43,801 nucleotides of DNA. Source: JARRJY01 sp037388705. GTDB taxonomy: Bacteria > Pseudomonadota > Gammaproteobacteria > UBA6429 > Thiohalophilaceae. Position numbers and translations under genes: made by a program. The DNA is taken from assembly GCA_037388705.1 (NCBI GenBank), contig JARRJY010000022.1:1-43801 (forward strand), given 5' to 3'. The notes under the pieces are model-generated. The model was not told where the DNA came from and made no database searches. It saw only the letters and a list, made by a program, of their open reading frames with translations. Shown one piece after another: positions 1 through 8,045 of the stretch (its first letter is position 1; each line of letters opens with the position of its first letter).

Positions 1-1589
1 GTGCCGCGCAACAGGCCGCCCAGCAAAGCTTCCATGCCTTAAATGAAGGCCCCCTGGGTGAAGGGGATTTATCACCAGCACCTGAAGTCCAGTTAAATGC
101 TGCTCAGCAGCCCGTGGGTGGTGATGTTGAAACCCATGCCATGCCGGAAATGATATTGCCAAAACTTTCCATTAGTGGCGTTACTATCCTTGAGCCAGAA
201 CCCGGTAATGAAGACGAAGACCATGATACTGACTCTGATCATGGTACAGATCACACCTCAGGTCATGATTCCGGGCATGACGATACTTCGCATGATACTG
301 ATTCAGGCCACGATGATACCTCGCATGATACCGACTCGGGTCATGATGACGGTTCACATGATACAGGTGCAGACGGCGGCCATAGCGCAGGGCACGGAGG
401 TGGCTATGGCTATGCCGGGGGCAGTTTATCATCGATTGCCGTTTTTACCGTTACCTTATCTTCGCCGGCAAAACATGATGTGCGTGTTGATTTCAAAACT
501 GTCGATGGAACCGCGGTATCCGGTGGTCAGGGAGTGGATGAAGCTGATTATGGACAAACGAGTGGCACACTCATTATCCCGGCTGGACAAATGTCAGGCA
601 CGATTGAGGTAGCCATTTACAGTGACAAACTCGTTGAGACTGATGAACACTTTTACCTGACGCTCAGTAACCCGGTCAATGCCATGATTGTGGGCGATAC
701 TGCGCTAGGACAGATCATTGACAGTGGTCATGGCCATGGCAGTACCGATGAGGCTAGTGTCCTGATTGGTACTGCAGGTGATGACGTACTGGTAACCAAA
801 GGTGGCCCCGATATTATTGAGGGTCTGGCGGGTAATGACACGCTGATTTCAGGAGGCGGTCCTGATGTCATCCATGGTGGAGAGGGCGATGATCTTATTG
901 TTGGCTTGGGTGGCCCGGATGAGCTTTATGGTGGAGCAGGAAATGATGAAATTGTTGGCCATGGCGGCCCCGACATTATAGATGGTGGCACCGGTGACGA
1001 TATTATTTATGCTGGTGGTGCACCTGACGAAGTAACCGGTGGTGAAGGAGATGATTTCATTAATGCCGAGGGTGGACCAGATACCGTTTATGGTGGCGAA
1101 GGCAATGACACCATCTATGGTGGTGGCGGTCCGGATACCCTGGATGGCGGTGCCGGTGACGATATCATACGCGGTGAAGGTGGCCCGGATACCTTAAGCG
1201 GTGGTCCCGGAAATGATGAGTTATACGGTGGTGGCGGCCCTGATATCTTAATCGGTGGTGAAGGAGCTGATACCTTAAAAGGCGGTGGGTCGGGAGATAT
1301 TTTCAAATTTGAAAATATTGATGGCGAAGCTGACCGTATTCTTGATTTCAGTCAGCATGACCAAATTGATATTTCTGCAATTCTTGATTTCGATCAAAGT
1401 GATCCCATCTCGCAATATGTTCAGATAACCCCTAGTGAGACAGAAGAGGCGAGTTTTGAATTAAGTGTCAACCCATCAGGCTCAGGCAGTCTTGATGATT
1501 TCGAGGTGGTTGCGATCCTGGATAACCTGGAAATGGAACCGGATGTTGACCAGTTAGTAAATAATGGCAATCTGATTGTTATCGAGTGA
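1..1589 (+). CDS. Large secreted adhesin-like protein, 3' part (Calx-beta + RTX repeats + type I secretion C-terminus)
   Basis: The frame is already open at base 3 and runs to a stop at 1587-1589, so the gene enters from the left edge. The GTG at 114 is internal. Visible parts in order: a Gln/Ala-rich stretch; a Calx-beta-like domain (about 165-725, with the typical DGTA, DY, and dEhFyltLSNP-type strands), interrupted by a His/Asp-rich insertion at about 210-400; an RTX block at 798-1283; and a C-terminal module (about 1290-1589, with RILDFSQHDQIDIS) like the VC_A0849-subclass type I secretion target. Known: such proteins are exported by ABC-MFP-TolC systems and fold on binding calcium outside the cell, often as biofilm or cell-surface adhesins. 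Inference: surface or released adhesin. The TolC-type gene directly downstream fits. The ABC and adaptor partners are not in the window. Sure of the family, not of the ligand. Confidence 0.85.
   Translation, partial: AAQQAAQQSFHALNEGPLGEGDLSPAPEVQLNAAQQPVGGDVETHAMPEMILPKLSISGVTILEPEPGNEDEDHDTDSDHGTDHTSGHDSGHDDTSHDTDSGHDDTSHDTDSGHDDGSHDTGADGGHSAGHGGGYGYAGGSLSSIAVFTVTLSSPAKHDVRVDFKTVDGTAVSGGQGVDEADYGQTSGTLIIPAGQMSGTIEVAIYSDKLVETDEHFYLTLSNPVNAMIVGDTALGQIIDSGHGHGSTDEASVLIGTAGDDVLVTKGGPDIIEGLAGNDTLISGGGPDVIHGGEGDDLIVGLGGPDELYGGAGNDEIVGHGGPDIIDGGTGDDIIYAGGAPDEVTGGEGDDFINAEGGPDTVYGGEGNDTIYGGGGPDTLDGGAGDDIIRGEGGPDTLSGGPGNDELYGGGGPDILIGGEGADTLKGGGSGDIFKFENIDGEADRILDFSQHDQIDISAILDFDQSDPISQYVQITPSETEEASFELSVNPSGSGSLDDFEVVAILDNLEMEPDVDQLVNNGNLIVIE
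288..365 (+). repeat. 33-bp tandem repeat coding for a His/Asp-rich insertion
   Basis: Units at 288-320 and 321-353 and a partial one from 354 encode the 11-residue pattern SHDTDSGHDDT/G. Looser HD, GHD and HGTDH copies precede it from about 235. The stretch lies inside the Calx-beta domain of the left-edge gene and could bind metal, which is an inference from composition. Confidence 0.75.
798..1283 (+). repeat. 54-bp RTX repeat, nine units, alternating Pro and Asn/Asp nonapeptides
   Basis: Nine 18-residue units lie back to back. Each is one nonapeptide of the form xGGPDxUxG (one copy has APD) followed by one of the form GxGNDxUxG or GxGDDxUxG. The alternation is strict across all nine units. 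RTX nonapeptides form a calcium-binding beta-roll in which successive turns lie on opposite faces, so this order predicts one face with Pro and the other with Asn/Asp before the conserved Asp. Confidence 0.85.
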
Positions 1590-1653
1590 CAATAAAAACT
1601 CATATAACTTCGTAATACTGATCTGTTAACAATACTAATAAAAGGTTTAATTA

Positions 1654-2961
1654 ATGTCAGCAAAGTATCGAAATATCTTTATGTTATCTTTTGGCATAAT
1701 GATAACTCCTCAAGTGGTTTCAGCCGAAAGTCTTGATACGGTGATATTTAAAACACTCGCCAGCAATCCTCAAATCAAGGCAGAGATTAATCGCAAATCG
1801 ATTCGACAATATGAATTACGACAGGCACAGGCAGGTCAATATCCAAGAGTCGATCTTTTAGCGGCAGTAGGAAATGAGAACAGTAAAAATCGCTTTACTG
1901 AAGCAGCAGGCGAGACAGATTATGTTGATCTCACCCGGCAGGAAGAAGCATTTGTTGTGACATATAACCTGTTTGAAGGATTTGATACAACCAGCGATAT
2001 CGACAAGTCAGAAGCAAGAGTACGATCAGCCAATCACCAACTACATAATCTTACCGAGCAGACTGCGTTAAGTGTGGCAAATGCCTATCTGCGTGTTATG
2101 CAATACCAGGAGCTTGTAAAATTATCGGAAGAGACCCTGGGTATTCACCTTCAACTGTATAAAAAAGTTAAATCACGCAGTTTATCCGGTGTTGGGCGCA
2201 AGTCTGATATTAACCAGGCAATGGGTCGTGTTGCGCGTGCACGGGCAAACCTGGTTGCTGATCGAGCCAGCTACATGAATGCAGTATCCAGGTACCTGAG
2301 AATTACTGGCGATACCCCGACAGACCTGGTTAAACCGGAGACATGGGATGATAAGTTGCCTGTTAGTCTTGATGCGGCAGTTGACGCTGCGCTGGAAAAT
2401 AACCCTGTTGTAAAAGCTGCCATGGCTGATATGGATGCCGCACAGTCACAAAAGAAACAGGCAAGAAGTGGCTATTACCCCCATTTTGACCTGGTGTTCG
2501 ACCAAAGCCGCGGAGAGAATCTTGATGGTATTGAAGGTGTTGAGAAGGATTACAGCCTGATGCTGAAGATGCGTTACAACCTGTTTAATGGCGGTTATGA
2601 TGCAGCGCGCTCGAAGCAAGCCCTATCTCAACTCAATGAATCCCGGGATAATTATGATGATGTGAGAAGAAAAGTTACCGAGTCAATGCGACTGGCATGG
2701 AGTTCCTATGAGTCAGTCAAGCAACAAATGCCCTACCTGAGAGAGCATGTAAAATCCATTGCTGCAACTCGTTCAGCCTATTCAGATCAGTTCAAGATAG
2801 GCAGAAGATCATTGCTCGATTTACTGGATAGTGAAAATGAGCTTTACCAGGCAAACCGCTCTTTGATAACAGCCGAATATGATTACCTGGTAAGCGCTTA
2901 TCGCATCCTGGCCAACATGGGTAAGTTTGTTGATCAATTTGAATTAACAATGAAGAAATGA
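1654..2961 (+). CDS. TolC-family outer membrane channel protein
   Basis: The 435-residue product has an N-terminal signal peptide ending near VVSAES and two copies of the outer membrane efflux protein (OEP) repeat: long helical hairpins with YNLFEGFDT and later YNLFNGGYD at matching places. This is the LapE/AprF/TolC architecture. Such trimers form the outer-membrane duct for type I secretion or efflux. It starts 64 bases after the RTX protein gene and its stop is followed within one base by the next ATG, so it is probably in an operon with both. Inference: it is the exit channel for the upstream RTX protein. A weak AAAGG lies about ten bases before the ATG. Family assignment is firm, substrate is inferred from position. 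Confidence 0.9.
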   Translation: MSAKYRNIFMLSFGIMITPQVVSAESLDTVIFKTLASNPQIKAEINRKSIRQYELRQAQAGQYPRVDLLAAVGNENSKNRFTEAAGETDYVDLTRQEEAFVVTYNLFEGFDTTSDIDKSEARVRSANHQLHNLTEQTALSVANAYLRVMQYQELVKLSEETLGIHLQLYKKVKSRSLSGVGRKSDINQAMGRVARARANLVADRASYMNAVSRYLRITGDTPTDLVKPETWDDKLPVSLDAAVDAALENNPVVKAAMADMDAAQSQKKQARSGYYPHFDLVFDQSRGENLDGIEGVEKDYSLMLKMRYNLFNGGYDAARSKQALSQLNESRDNYDDVRRKVTESMRLAWSSYESVKQQMPYLREHVKSIAATRSAYSDQFKIGRRSLLDLLDSENELYQANRSLITAEYDYLVSAYRILANMGKFVDQFELTMKK

Positions 2962-2962
2962 C

Positions 2963-4273
2963 ATGCTTTTGAGTTTATTAAATATGCATTTAAGAAAAAT
3001 AATAACCTGTATATGTGTCTTTATTTCATTTGGTGCCGCAACAAGTAATCATGTTGCAGCACAGGAACTTCCCACCGATATTTTTCTTGATAGTGAGAAA
3101 AAACCAATCAAACGAAAGAGTATTATCATTGTCAGGAAGAGAACTGAAAAACAGGATGCGCAGGGAATAAAGCTGGGTAATTTTATTTTATCTCCCTCCG
3201 TAAGTTTGACTGAATATTATGATGATAATGTTTATGCTTCAAGTACAGATGAAAAAGATGACGCAGTTACCATCATAACTCCCGCTGTGAATCTAAAGTC
3301 GGATTGGAAGCAACATGAAATCAATGTGGATGCAGGTTTAGAAGTTTCCCGCTATGCTGAGCTGGCTGAAGAGAACGTCAATAATGGCTGGCTAAATTTC
3401 AAAGGTAGATATGATGTGAACAAAAGGCATCATATGCTTTTAGGTCTTGGCTATATCAGGGATCATGAAGATCGGGCCTCCCCTGACGAAATATCAGGCG
3501 ATAGACCGACAAAATTCGTTAACTCTGCCGTCGATATTGGCTATTCAGGTAGATACAACAATCATTATTTTCGAGTAATACTTAACACTACGCGAATTGA
3601 TTTCGATGATATTGATAGCCTCGGGAGTGTTATCGATAATGATGATCGGGATAGAGACGAGAACGCAGTTGGCTTCAGGTATTTGTACAAATACTCACCA
3701 GCCAGCGCCGTGTTTTTGAATAGCGTGACTGATAAACGTGATTACACACAAACCATCGATAATGAAGGAAATGAACGAAATTCAGATGGGATCAGAAATT
3801 CAATAGGCCTCGAGTATGTCTCTTCAACAACCATAAGCAGACTATCAATCGGCAAATTACACCGGGAATACCAGAGCACAGTGTTTGAGGATGTTGATGA
3901 ATCTTATTTTGATTTGCAGCATACCTGGAAATTTTTTGAATCAAGTAGTCTTTCGTTTAAAGCAGGTCGTTCTATAGAAGAGACAACACTAGATAATTCA
4001 CCAGGATACCTGTTTACGGATAGTTCCATACGGTTGAATTTACCCTTTTCTGATAATAAGGGCATCAATATTGAAGCAGCCCGTGCAACAGCAGAGTATT
4101 ACCTGATAAACCGTGAAGATGATTACCTTGATTACGGAGTGGGTTATATGCAAAAAATCCTTGAAAACCTGAGCTTTAGTATTGATTTGCATCGAGCGGA
4201 AAGAGATTCGAATATTACCGGAGAAGATTACAAAATTAATCAATTATTTTTACGGCTCAAGGCAGTTATATAG
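2963..4273 (+). CDS. Outer membrane beta-barrel protein (putative beta-barrel porin 2 type)
   Basis: The 436-residue product has a signal peptide (hydrophobic core near ITCICVFISFGA, likely cleavage after HVAA) and then regular amphipathic strands with YDDNVYAS near the start of the barrel, HEDRASPDE in the middle and a C-terminal alternating strand ending in LFLRLKAVI. This matches the BBP2 family (PF10082) of predicted outer-membrane barrels, which often sit with exopolysaccharide or secreted-protein genes. The gene begins one base after the TolC stop, so the two are probably co-transcribed. The ATG at 2963 is used here. An internal ATG at 2984 would give a tidier signal peptide but has no better ribosome-binding site. 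Role unknown: perhaps a second outer-membrane component of the secretion or adhesion locus. Confidence 0.75.
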   Translation: MLLSLLNMHLRKIITCICVFISFGAATSNHVAAQELPTDIFLDSEKKPIKRKSIIIVRKRTEKQDAQGIKLGNFILSPSVSLTEYYDDNVYASSTDEKDDAVTIITPAVNLKSDWKQHEINVDAGLEVSRYAELAEENVNNGWLNFKGRYDVNKRHHMLLGLGYIRDHEDRASPDEISGDRPTKFVNSAVDIGYSGRYNNHYFRVILNTTRIDFDDIDSLGSVIDNDDRDRDENAVGFRYLYKYSPASAVFLNSVTDKRDYTQTIDNEGNERNSDGIRNSIGLEYVSSTTISRLSIGKLHREYQSTVFEDVDESYFDLQHTWKFFESSSLSFKAGRSIEETTLDNSPGYLFTDSSIRLNLPFSDNKGINIEAARATAEYYLINREDDYLDYGVGYMQKILENLSFSIDLHRAERDSNITGEDYKINQLFLRLKAVI

Positions 4274-4369
4274 TTTACCAGAATGAAATGATGAAATCGT
4301 ACCTTGGTACAATAGTTTGTTACACGTATAGCATAGTATTTTAGTGATATTAGATATAAGGAGTGGAAA

Positions 4370-5566
4370 ATGAGTAATACACAGTCATTTAAGTTTAGCA
4401 AAATTGCTATCGCGATTGGTTTAGTGGCCGCGGTGGTTATAGCCGGTGTCAATCTTGTGGGATCTGATAACGGTATTAAGCAGGCACAAGCAGCTGAAGG
4501 TAAGGGCCAGGGAAAGAAAGGTGAAGGCCATTCTGGCGGAGGCAAAGGCGGAAAAGGTGCTGGCGGCCTTAAGCGCGGTAGTGCCAATAAAAGTATTGAC
4601 GCTTTCCTCGAAGAGGCAGCTGAAGATTCTGACAGACCTGACTGGGCAGGCCCAGGTTCCACAGCACCAAAACCGGGTGGCGGCAGCCATGGTAGTGATA
4701 CCAAGAAAGGTACAGATTACGGCGACCTGTGGGCAATATTACGTACCGATGATGGTGTGCCAATCCTTGTGAAATGGGTTGATGGTGAGCAGGTAGTCTG
4801 TACAGGGAGTACTGACGGTTGCTTTGTACAGCCACTGGATGCAAGTGGTAATCCGATTCCACTAGATGCTGAAGGGCATCCGCTGGATGCAAGTTTAACC
4901 GTTGAGGTTGAACTGGGACGCTTAAATATCGCCCGTGCGCCAGAAAAAGTACTGGATCATTCACTGGTTGAAGCACTAAGCAAATTATCTTCTGCAACCG
5001 AGGTTACCCTGGATCCATCTGGTCGCCTGGTTGCTGATGGTGTAACTATTGATTCACCACTGGAAAACCTGGCGTTGTTCAAGGCAATTGTCTCAACGCC
5101 TGCAGTGGGTGGTGTTATTACGCTGACTACAACAGCAACAGTTGATGGTCAAACCGTTACCTATTCATTTGATATATCAGTGGCAGATGCTGGTCTTGTC
5201 GCTGCATCAGCTATCGCGGCAGCTTCGGATAAGACCGGAACATTAACAGTTGATGAAGTGATGTATATCGCGAAATTCATTGGCCTGGATGCAGAACTGT
5301 CAAACTTTGTAACAACATGGAACTATGAGCGTGATGATGTTTACACTGATGATGTAAAAGTCTGGATCCTTCAGGGTCAGGATACTGATGGTGATGGTGT
5401 ATTTGATGTTTATTATCCTACTGAAGTTCAGATTAATGATGTTGTCGAGTTTAATACCGTAACACCAATTGTTGATGATGGTAATGGTATTGACACATTT
5501 GCACAGGCAGCAGATGATTCAGTACAGGTACTTGAGTACGTTCACGATAACGCAATGGATCAATAA
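4370..5566 (+). CDS. Exported Gly/Lys-rich protein of unknown function
   Basis: The 398-residue product starts with a hydrophobic export segment (about residues 10-30, IAIAIGLVAAVVIAG) and a possible cleavage site at AQA-AEG. A low-complexity Gly/Lys/His-rich stretch follows (about 45-70), then a folded region beginning DYGDLWAILR, with two cysteines about 11 apart (VVCTGSTDGCF). A calcium-loop-like DTDGDGVFD lies near residue 344. A strong AGGAG site stands 8 bases before the ATG, and a terminator follows the stop. I do not recognise the family. Position after the RTX/TolC/barrel genes suggests a surface or periplasmic partner. The DTDGDG motif resembles thrombospondin-3/EF-hand-like calcium loops, so calcium binding is plausible but unproven. 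Confidence 0.75.
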   Translation: MSNTQSFKFSKIAIAIGLVAAVVIAGVNLVGSDNGIKQAQAAEGKGQGKKGEGHSGGGKGGKGAGGLKRGSANKSIDAFLEEAAEDSDRPDWAGPGSTAPKPGGGSHGSDTKKGTDYGDLWAILRTDDGVPILVKWVDGEQVVCTGSTDGCFVQPLDASGNPIPLDAEGHPLDASLTVEVELGRLNIARAPEKVLDHSLVEALSKLSSATEVTLDPSGRLVADGVTIDSPLENLALFKAIVSTPAVGGVITLTTTATVDGQTVTYSFDISVADAGLVAASAIAAASDKTGTLTVDEVMYIAKFIGLDAELSNFVTTWNYERDDVYTDDVKVWILQGQDTDGDGVFDVYYPTEVQINDVVEFNTVTPIVDDGNGIDTFAQAADDSVQVLEYVHDNAMDQ

Positions 5567-5593
5567 TACTCCATTACACTAGCGTAAAGATTA

Positions 5594-5620
5594 AGCCCTG
5601 GCATATGCCGGGGCTTTTTT
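5594..5620 (+). terminator. Rho-independent terminator after the secretion cluster
   Basis: AGCCCTGGCA (5594-5603) pairs with TGCCGGGGCT (5606-5615) with one G-T wobble, followed by TTTTTT. It ends the operon that includes the exported protein. Confidence 0.85.
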
Positions 5621-5763
5621 GTTTCCGTCTTTTCGAAAATCTTTTTAGCAAAAATATTTACAAATGATAAGCATGGTGGTTTCACGAAAAGTATTATCTT
5701 TTACCTTGAAAATCCAGTAATTTTAAATAATGCTGTAATGATTCGATTTAGGAGCACCGCATT

Positions 5764-6649
5764 ATGTCACTCAATCGACGACAATTTTTGCAATACCTGT
5801 TAACTTTGGCTTCAGTTACGCTTTTAAATCCATCAAAGGCTTCTTTCTTCACAGGTCAGCACACACGCCGTATACCCTCAACCGGAGAAAATATTCCTGC
5901 TATTGGCCTGGGTTCCTGGCTGACTTTTGGTATTGATCTGGACGATGAGCAGGCGATGAAGACGCGTGAAAAAATCATGCGGGAATTTCTAAAGCGTGGT
6001 GGCGGCATACTTGATTCCTCACCTATGTATGGAACGGCACAGGAAGTGATAGGGAAATGTCTGAAGCGCATCGGGCATCATGATGGATTATTTTCAGCAA
6101 CAAAGGTCTGGGTATCAGGGCAACGTAACGGTATATTGCAGATGGAACGCTCTCGCTTGTTATGGGGACTGGAACGACTGGATTTAATGCAGGTCCATAA
6201 CCTGATGGATTGGGAGGTGCATTTGCCTACCTTGCACAACATGAAACAAAAAGGCGAGATTCGTTATGTAGGCGTTACGACATCACATGGGCGCCGGCAT
6301 GAAGAACTGGTTGATATTATGAAAAGTGGACAGCTGGACTTTGTGCAGTTTACCTATAATATGCTGGATAGAGAAGCCGAAGAATACTTGTTACCGTTGG
6401 CGCAGGAAAAGGGTATCGCGGTTATTATTAACCGGCCTTTCCAACGTGGTGGTTTATTCGATTATGTGGCAGAACATCCATTGCCGAAATGGGCCGGGGA
6501 AATCGATTGTACAACATGGGCGCAATTATTTTTGAAATACGGCAACATCAAAGCTTGAACATTTAATAGAGAACATGAATGCGGCATATGGTCGTTTACC
6601 CGATCAGCAAATGCGTACTAAAATGTTGAAATATCTACAATCATTATAA
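5764..6649 (+). pseudogene. Tat-exported aldo/keto reductase, disrupted by a short deletion with frameshift
   Basis: The first 258 or so residues read as a complete aldo/keto reductase. There is a twin-arginine leader (NRRQFLQ) and the catalytic set is visible: Asp and Tyr in ILDSSPMYGTA, Lys in SATKVW, His in MQVHNLMDW. After WAQLFLKY (ending 6540) the frame gives GNIKA and stops at 6558. In another frame the family sequence resumes at 6542 with ATSKLEHLIENMNAA and runs to a stop at 6647-6649. By family knowledge about 12 residues (the HPAVT...IP strand before ATS) are missing, equal to a deletion of roughly 35 bases. The site AGGAGCACCGC precedes the ATG. Either a recent pseudogene or an assembly error. 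Substrate unknown. Confidence 0.75.
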
Positions 6650-6664
6650 TAAAGGGGAAAATCT

Positions 6665-7276
6665 ATGGTGAGATTTATCAGTAAAAACCTGATTACTGGC
6701 CTGATTACCATGTTGCCAATCGTGCTCACTGTTTACCTGTTTTACTGGTTCGCGATCTCTACAGAGGCCGTGCTGGGACACCTGATTCAACTGGTACTCC
6801 CTGATGAAATGTACCGGCCAGGTATGGGGATTGTGATCGGATTCATCGGAGTTTTCTTCGTGGGTTTATTGATGAACCTCTACATTGTGCGCTGGGTATT
6901 TGGTATTGGGGAACGTATTTTATATCGCATGCCATTAATCAAGTCCGTATATAGTGCAATACGAGACTTTTTCAACTATTTCTCACCACAGAGCAAGAAA
7001 CAGTTTGAACAGGTTGTTTCAGTAGAAATTGGCAATACTGGTATGCAGGTGATCGGTTTTGTTACCCAGGCGGAATCAGACAAGTTACCCGTCGACTTTC
7101 AGGAAGGGGATAATATTCTGGTATATATTCCGATAAGCTATATGATAGGCGGTTATGCCGTTTTTATGCCGCGTAGTGCTGTTCGACCATTAAAAATGAA
7201 CATGGAAGACGCGATGCGCTTTGCCTTAACAGCAGGTGTCACGGGGGTAACACCTGCTGCAAAAGAAAGTGTATAG
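6665..7276 (+). CDS. DUF502 family inner membrane protein
   Basis: The 203-residue product matches DUF502 (PF04367): two N-terminal membrane segments (LITGLITMLPIVLTVYLFYW and GIVIGFIGVFFVGLLMNLYI), then the conserved RIPLIKSVY-type segment (here RMPLIKSVYSAIRDFF) and a cytosolic beta-rich part with VYIPISYMIGGYAVFMP. Function in bacteria is not established. It follows the broken reductase by 15 bases, with AAAGGGGAAAATCT before the ATG, so the two may share a transcript. It converges on the slipin/NfeD genes, with only 14 bases between stops. Confidence 0.88.
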   Translation: MVRFISKNLITGLITMLPIVLTVYLFYWFAISTEAVLGHLIQLVLPDEMYRPGMGIVIGFIGVFFVGLLMNLYIVRWVFGIGERILYRMPLIKSVYSAIRDFFNYFSPQSKKQFEQVVSVEIGNTGMQVIGFVTQAESDKLPVDFQEGDNILVYIPISYMIGGYAVFMPRSAVRPLKMNMEDAMRFALTAGVTGVTPAAKESV

Positions 7277-7290
7277 CACATAGCTGTTGA

Positions 7291-8045
7291 TTATTTGTCA
7301 GTTATCTTTGCCATTAAGGTTTCGACCATGTCCATGGGTAAAGGGAACACAATCGTATTGGTGCGTTCATTGGCTATCTCGGTTAATGTTTGCAGGTAAC
7401 GTAACTGTAATGCCTGTGGTTGTTGTGAAAGTTTCTGGGCGGCTTCCAGTAGCTTTTCTGCTGCCTGCATTTCACCCTCGGCATGAATGACCTTGGCACG
7501 GCGGACACGTTCAGCCTCTGCCTGCTTGGCAATGGCGCGAACCATGGTTGTATCCAGATCGACATGCTTAATTTCAACATTACTTACTTTTATACCCCAG
7601 GCATCAGTTTGCTGGTCGAGAATGCTCTGGATATCGGCATTTAATCTCTCGCGTTCGGACAACATTTCATCCAGTTCATGTTGTCCCAGCACAGAACGTA
7701 ACGTGGTCTGCGCCAACTGGCTGGTGGCGGCATAAAATTTTCAACCTGGATGATCGCTTTGTCGGGTTCGATAACACGAAAATACACCACGGCATTAACT
7801 TCTACGGAAACGTTATCTCGCGAGATAACATCCTGGCTTGGCACATCCATCACAATAGTACGTAAATCAACCCTGACCATTTGTTGGATAATGGGAATGA
7901 TGATAATGAAACCGGGACCTTTTACTTTCCAGAACCTTCCCAGCAAGAAGACAACACCACGTTCATACTCGCGGAGAATTTTGATTGCACTGGCAAAAAA
8001 CAGTACAACAAATATGATAAGAATATAAAGACTGTATGATGTCAT
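7291..8045 (-). pseudogene. Slipin/stomatin-like SPFH membrane protein, interrupted by a one-base frameshift
   Basis: The N-terminal part (from ATG at 8045) has a membrane helix, then REYERGVVFLLGRF, the SPFH core and PDKAIIQVENF. The frame then goes wrong. The expected continuation (YAATSQLAQTTLRSVLGQ) is present in the next frame and runs through HELDEMLSER and a helical EAERVRRAKVIHAEGE stretch to a stop at 7291. One T missing from a four-T run on the coding strand (positions 7734-7737) explains it. The start overlaps the NfeD stop by four bases, the usual nfeD-slipin pairing; such pairs act in membrane microdomain or membrane-stress functions. Homopolymer location makes a sequencing error likely; if so the protein is about 251 residues and intact. 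Confidence 0.85.

Noticed and set aside
798..1283. Regular 54-base DNA repeats that could suggest a CRISPR array
   Set aside because: They are in frame, code for RTX nonapeptides and have no spacers of independent sequence.
4240..4997. Overlapping minus-strand open frames opposite the exported protein
   Set aside because: They are rich in Pro, Ala and Ser as expected for antisense of a Gly/Lys-rich region, and have no ribosome-binding site.
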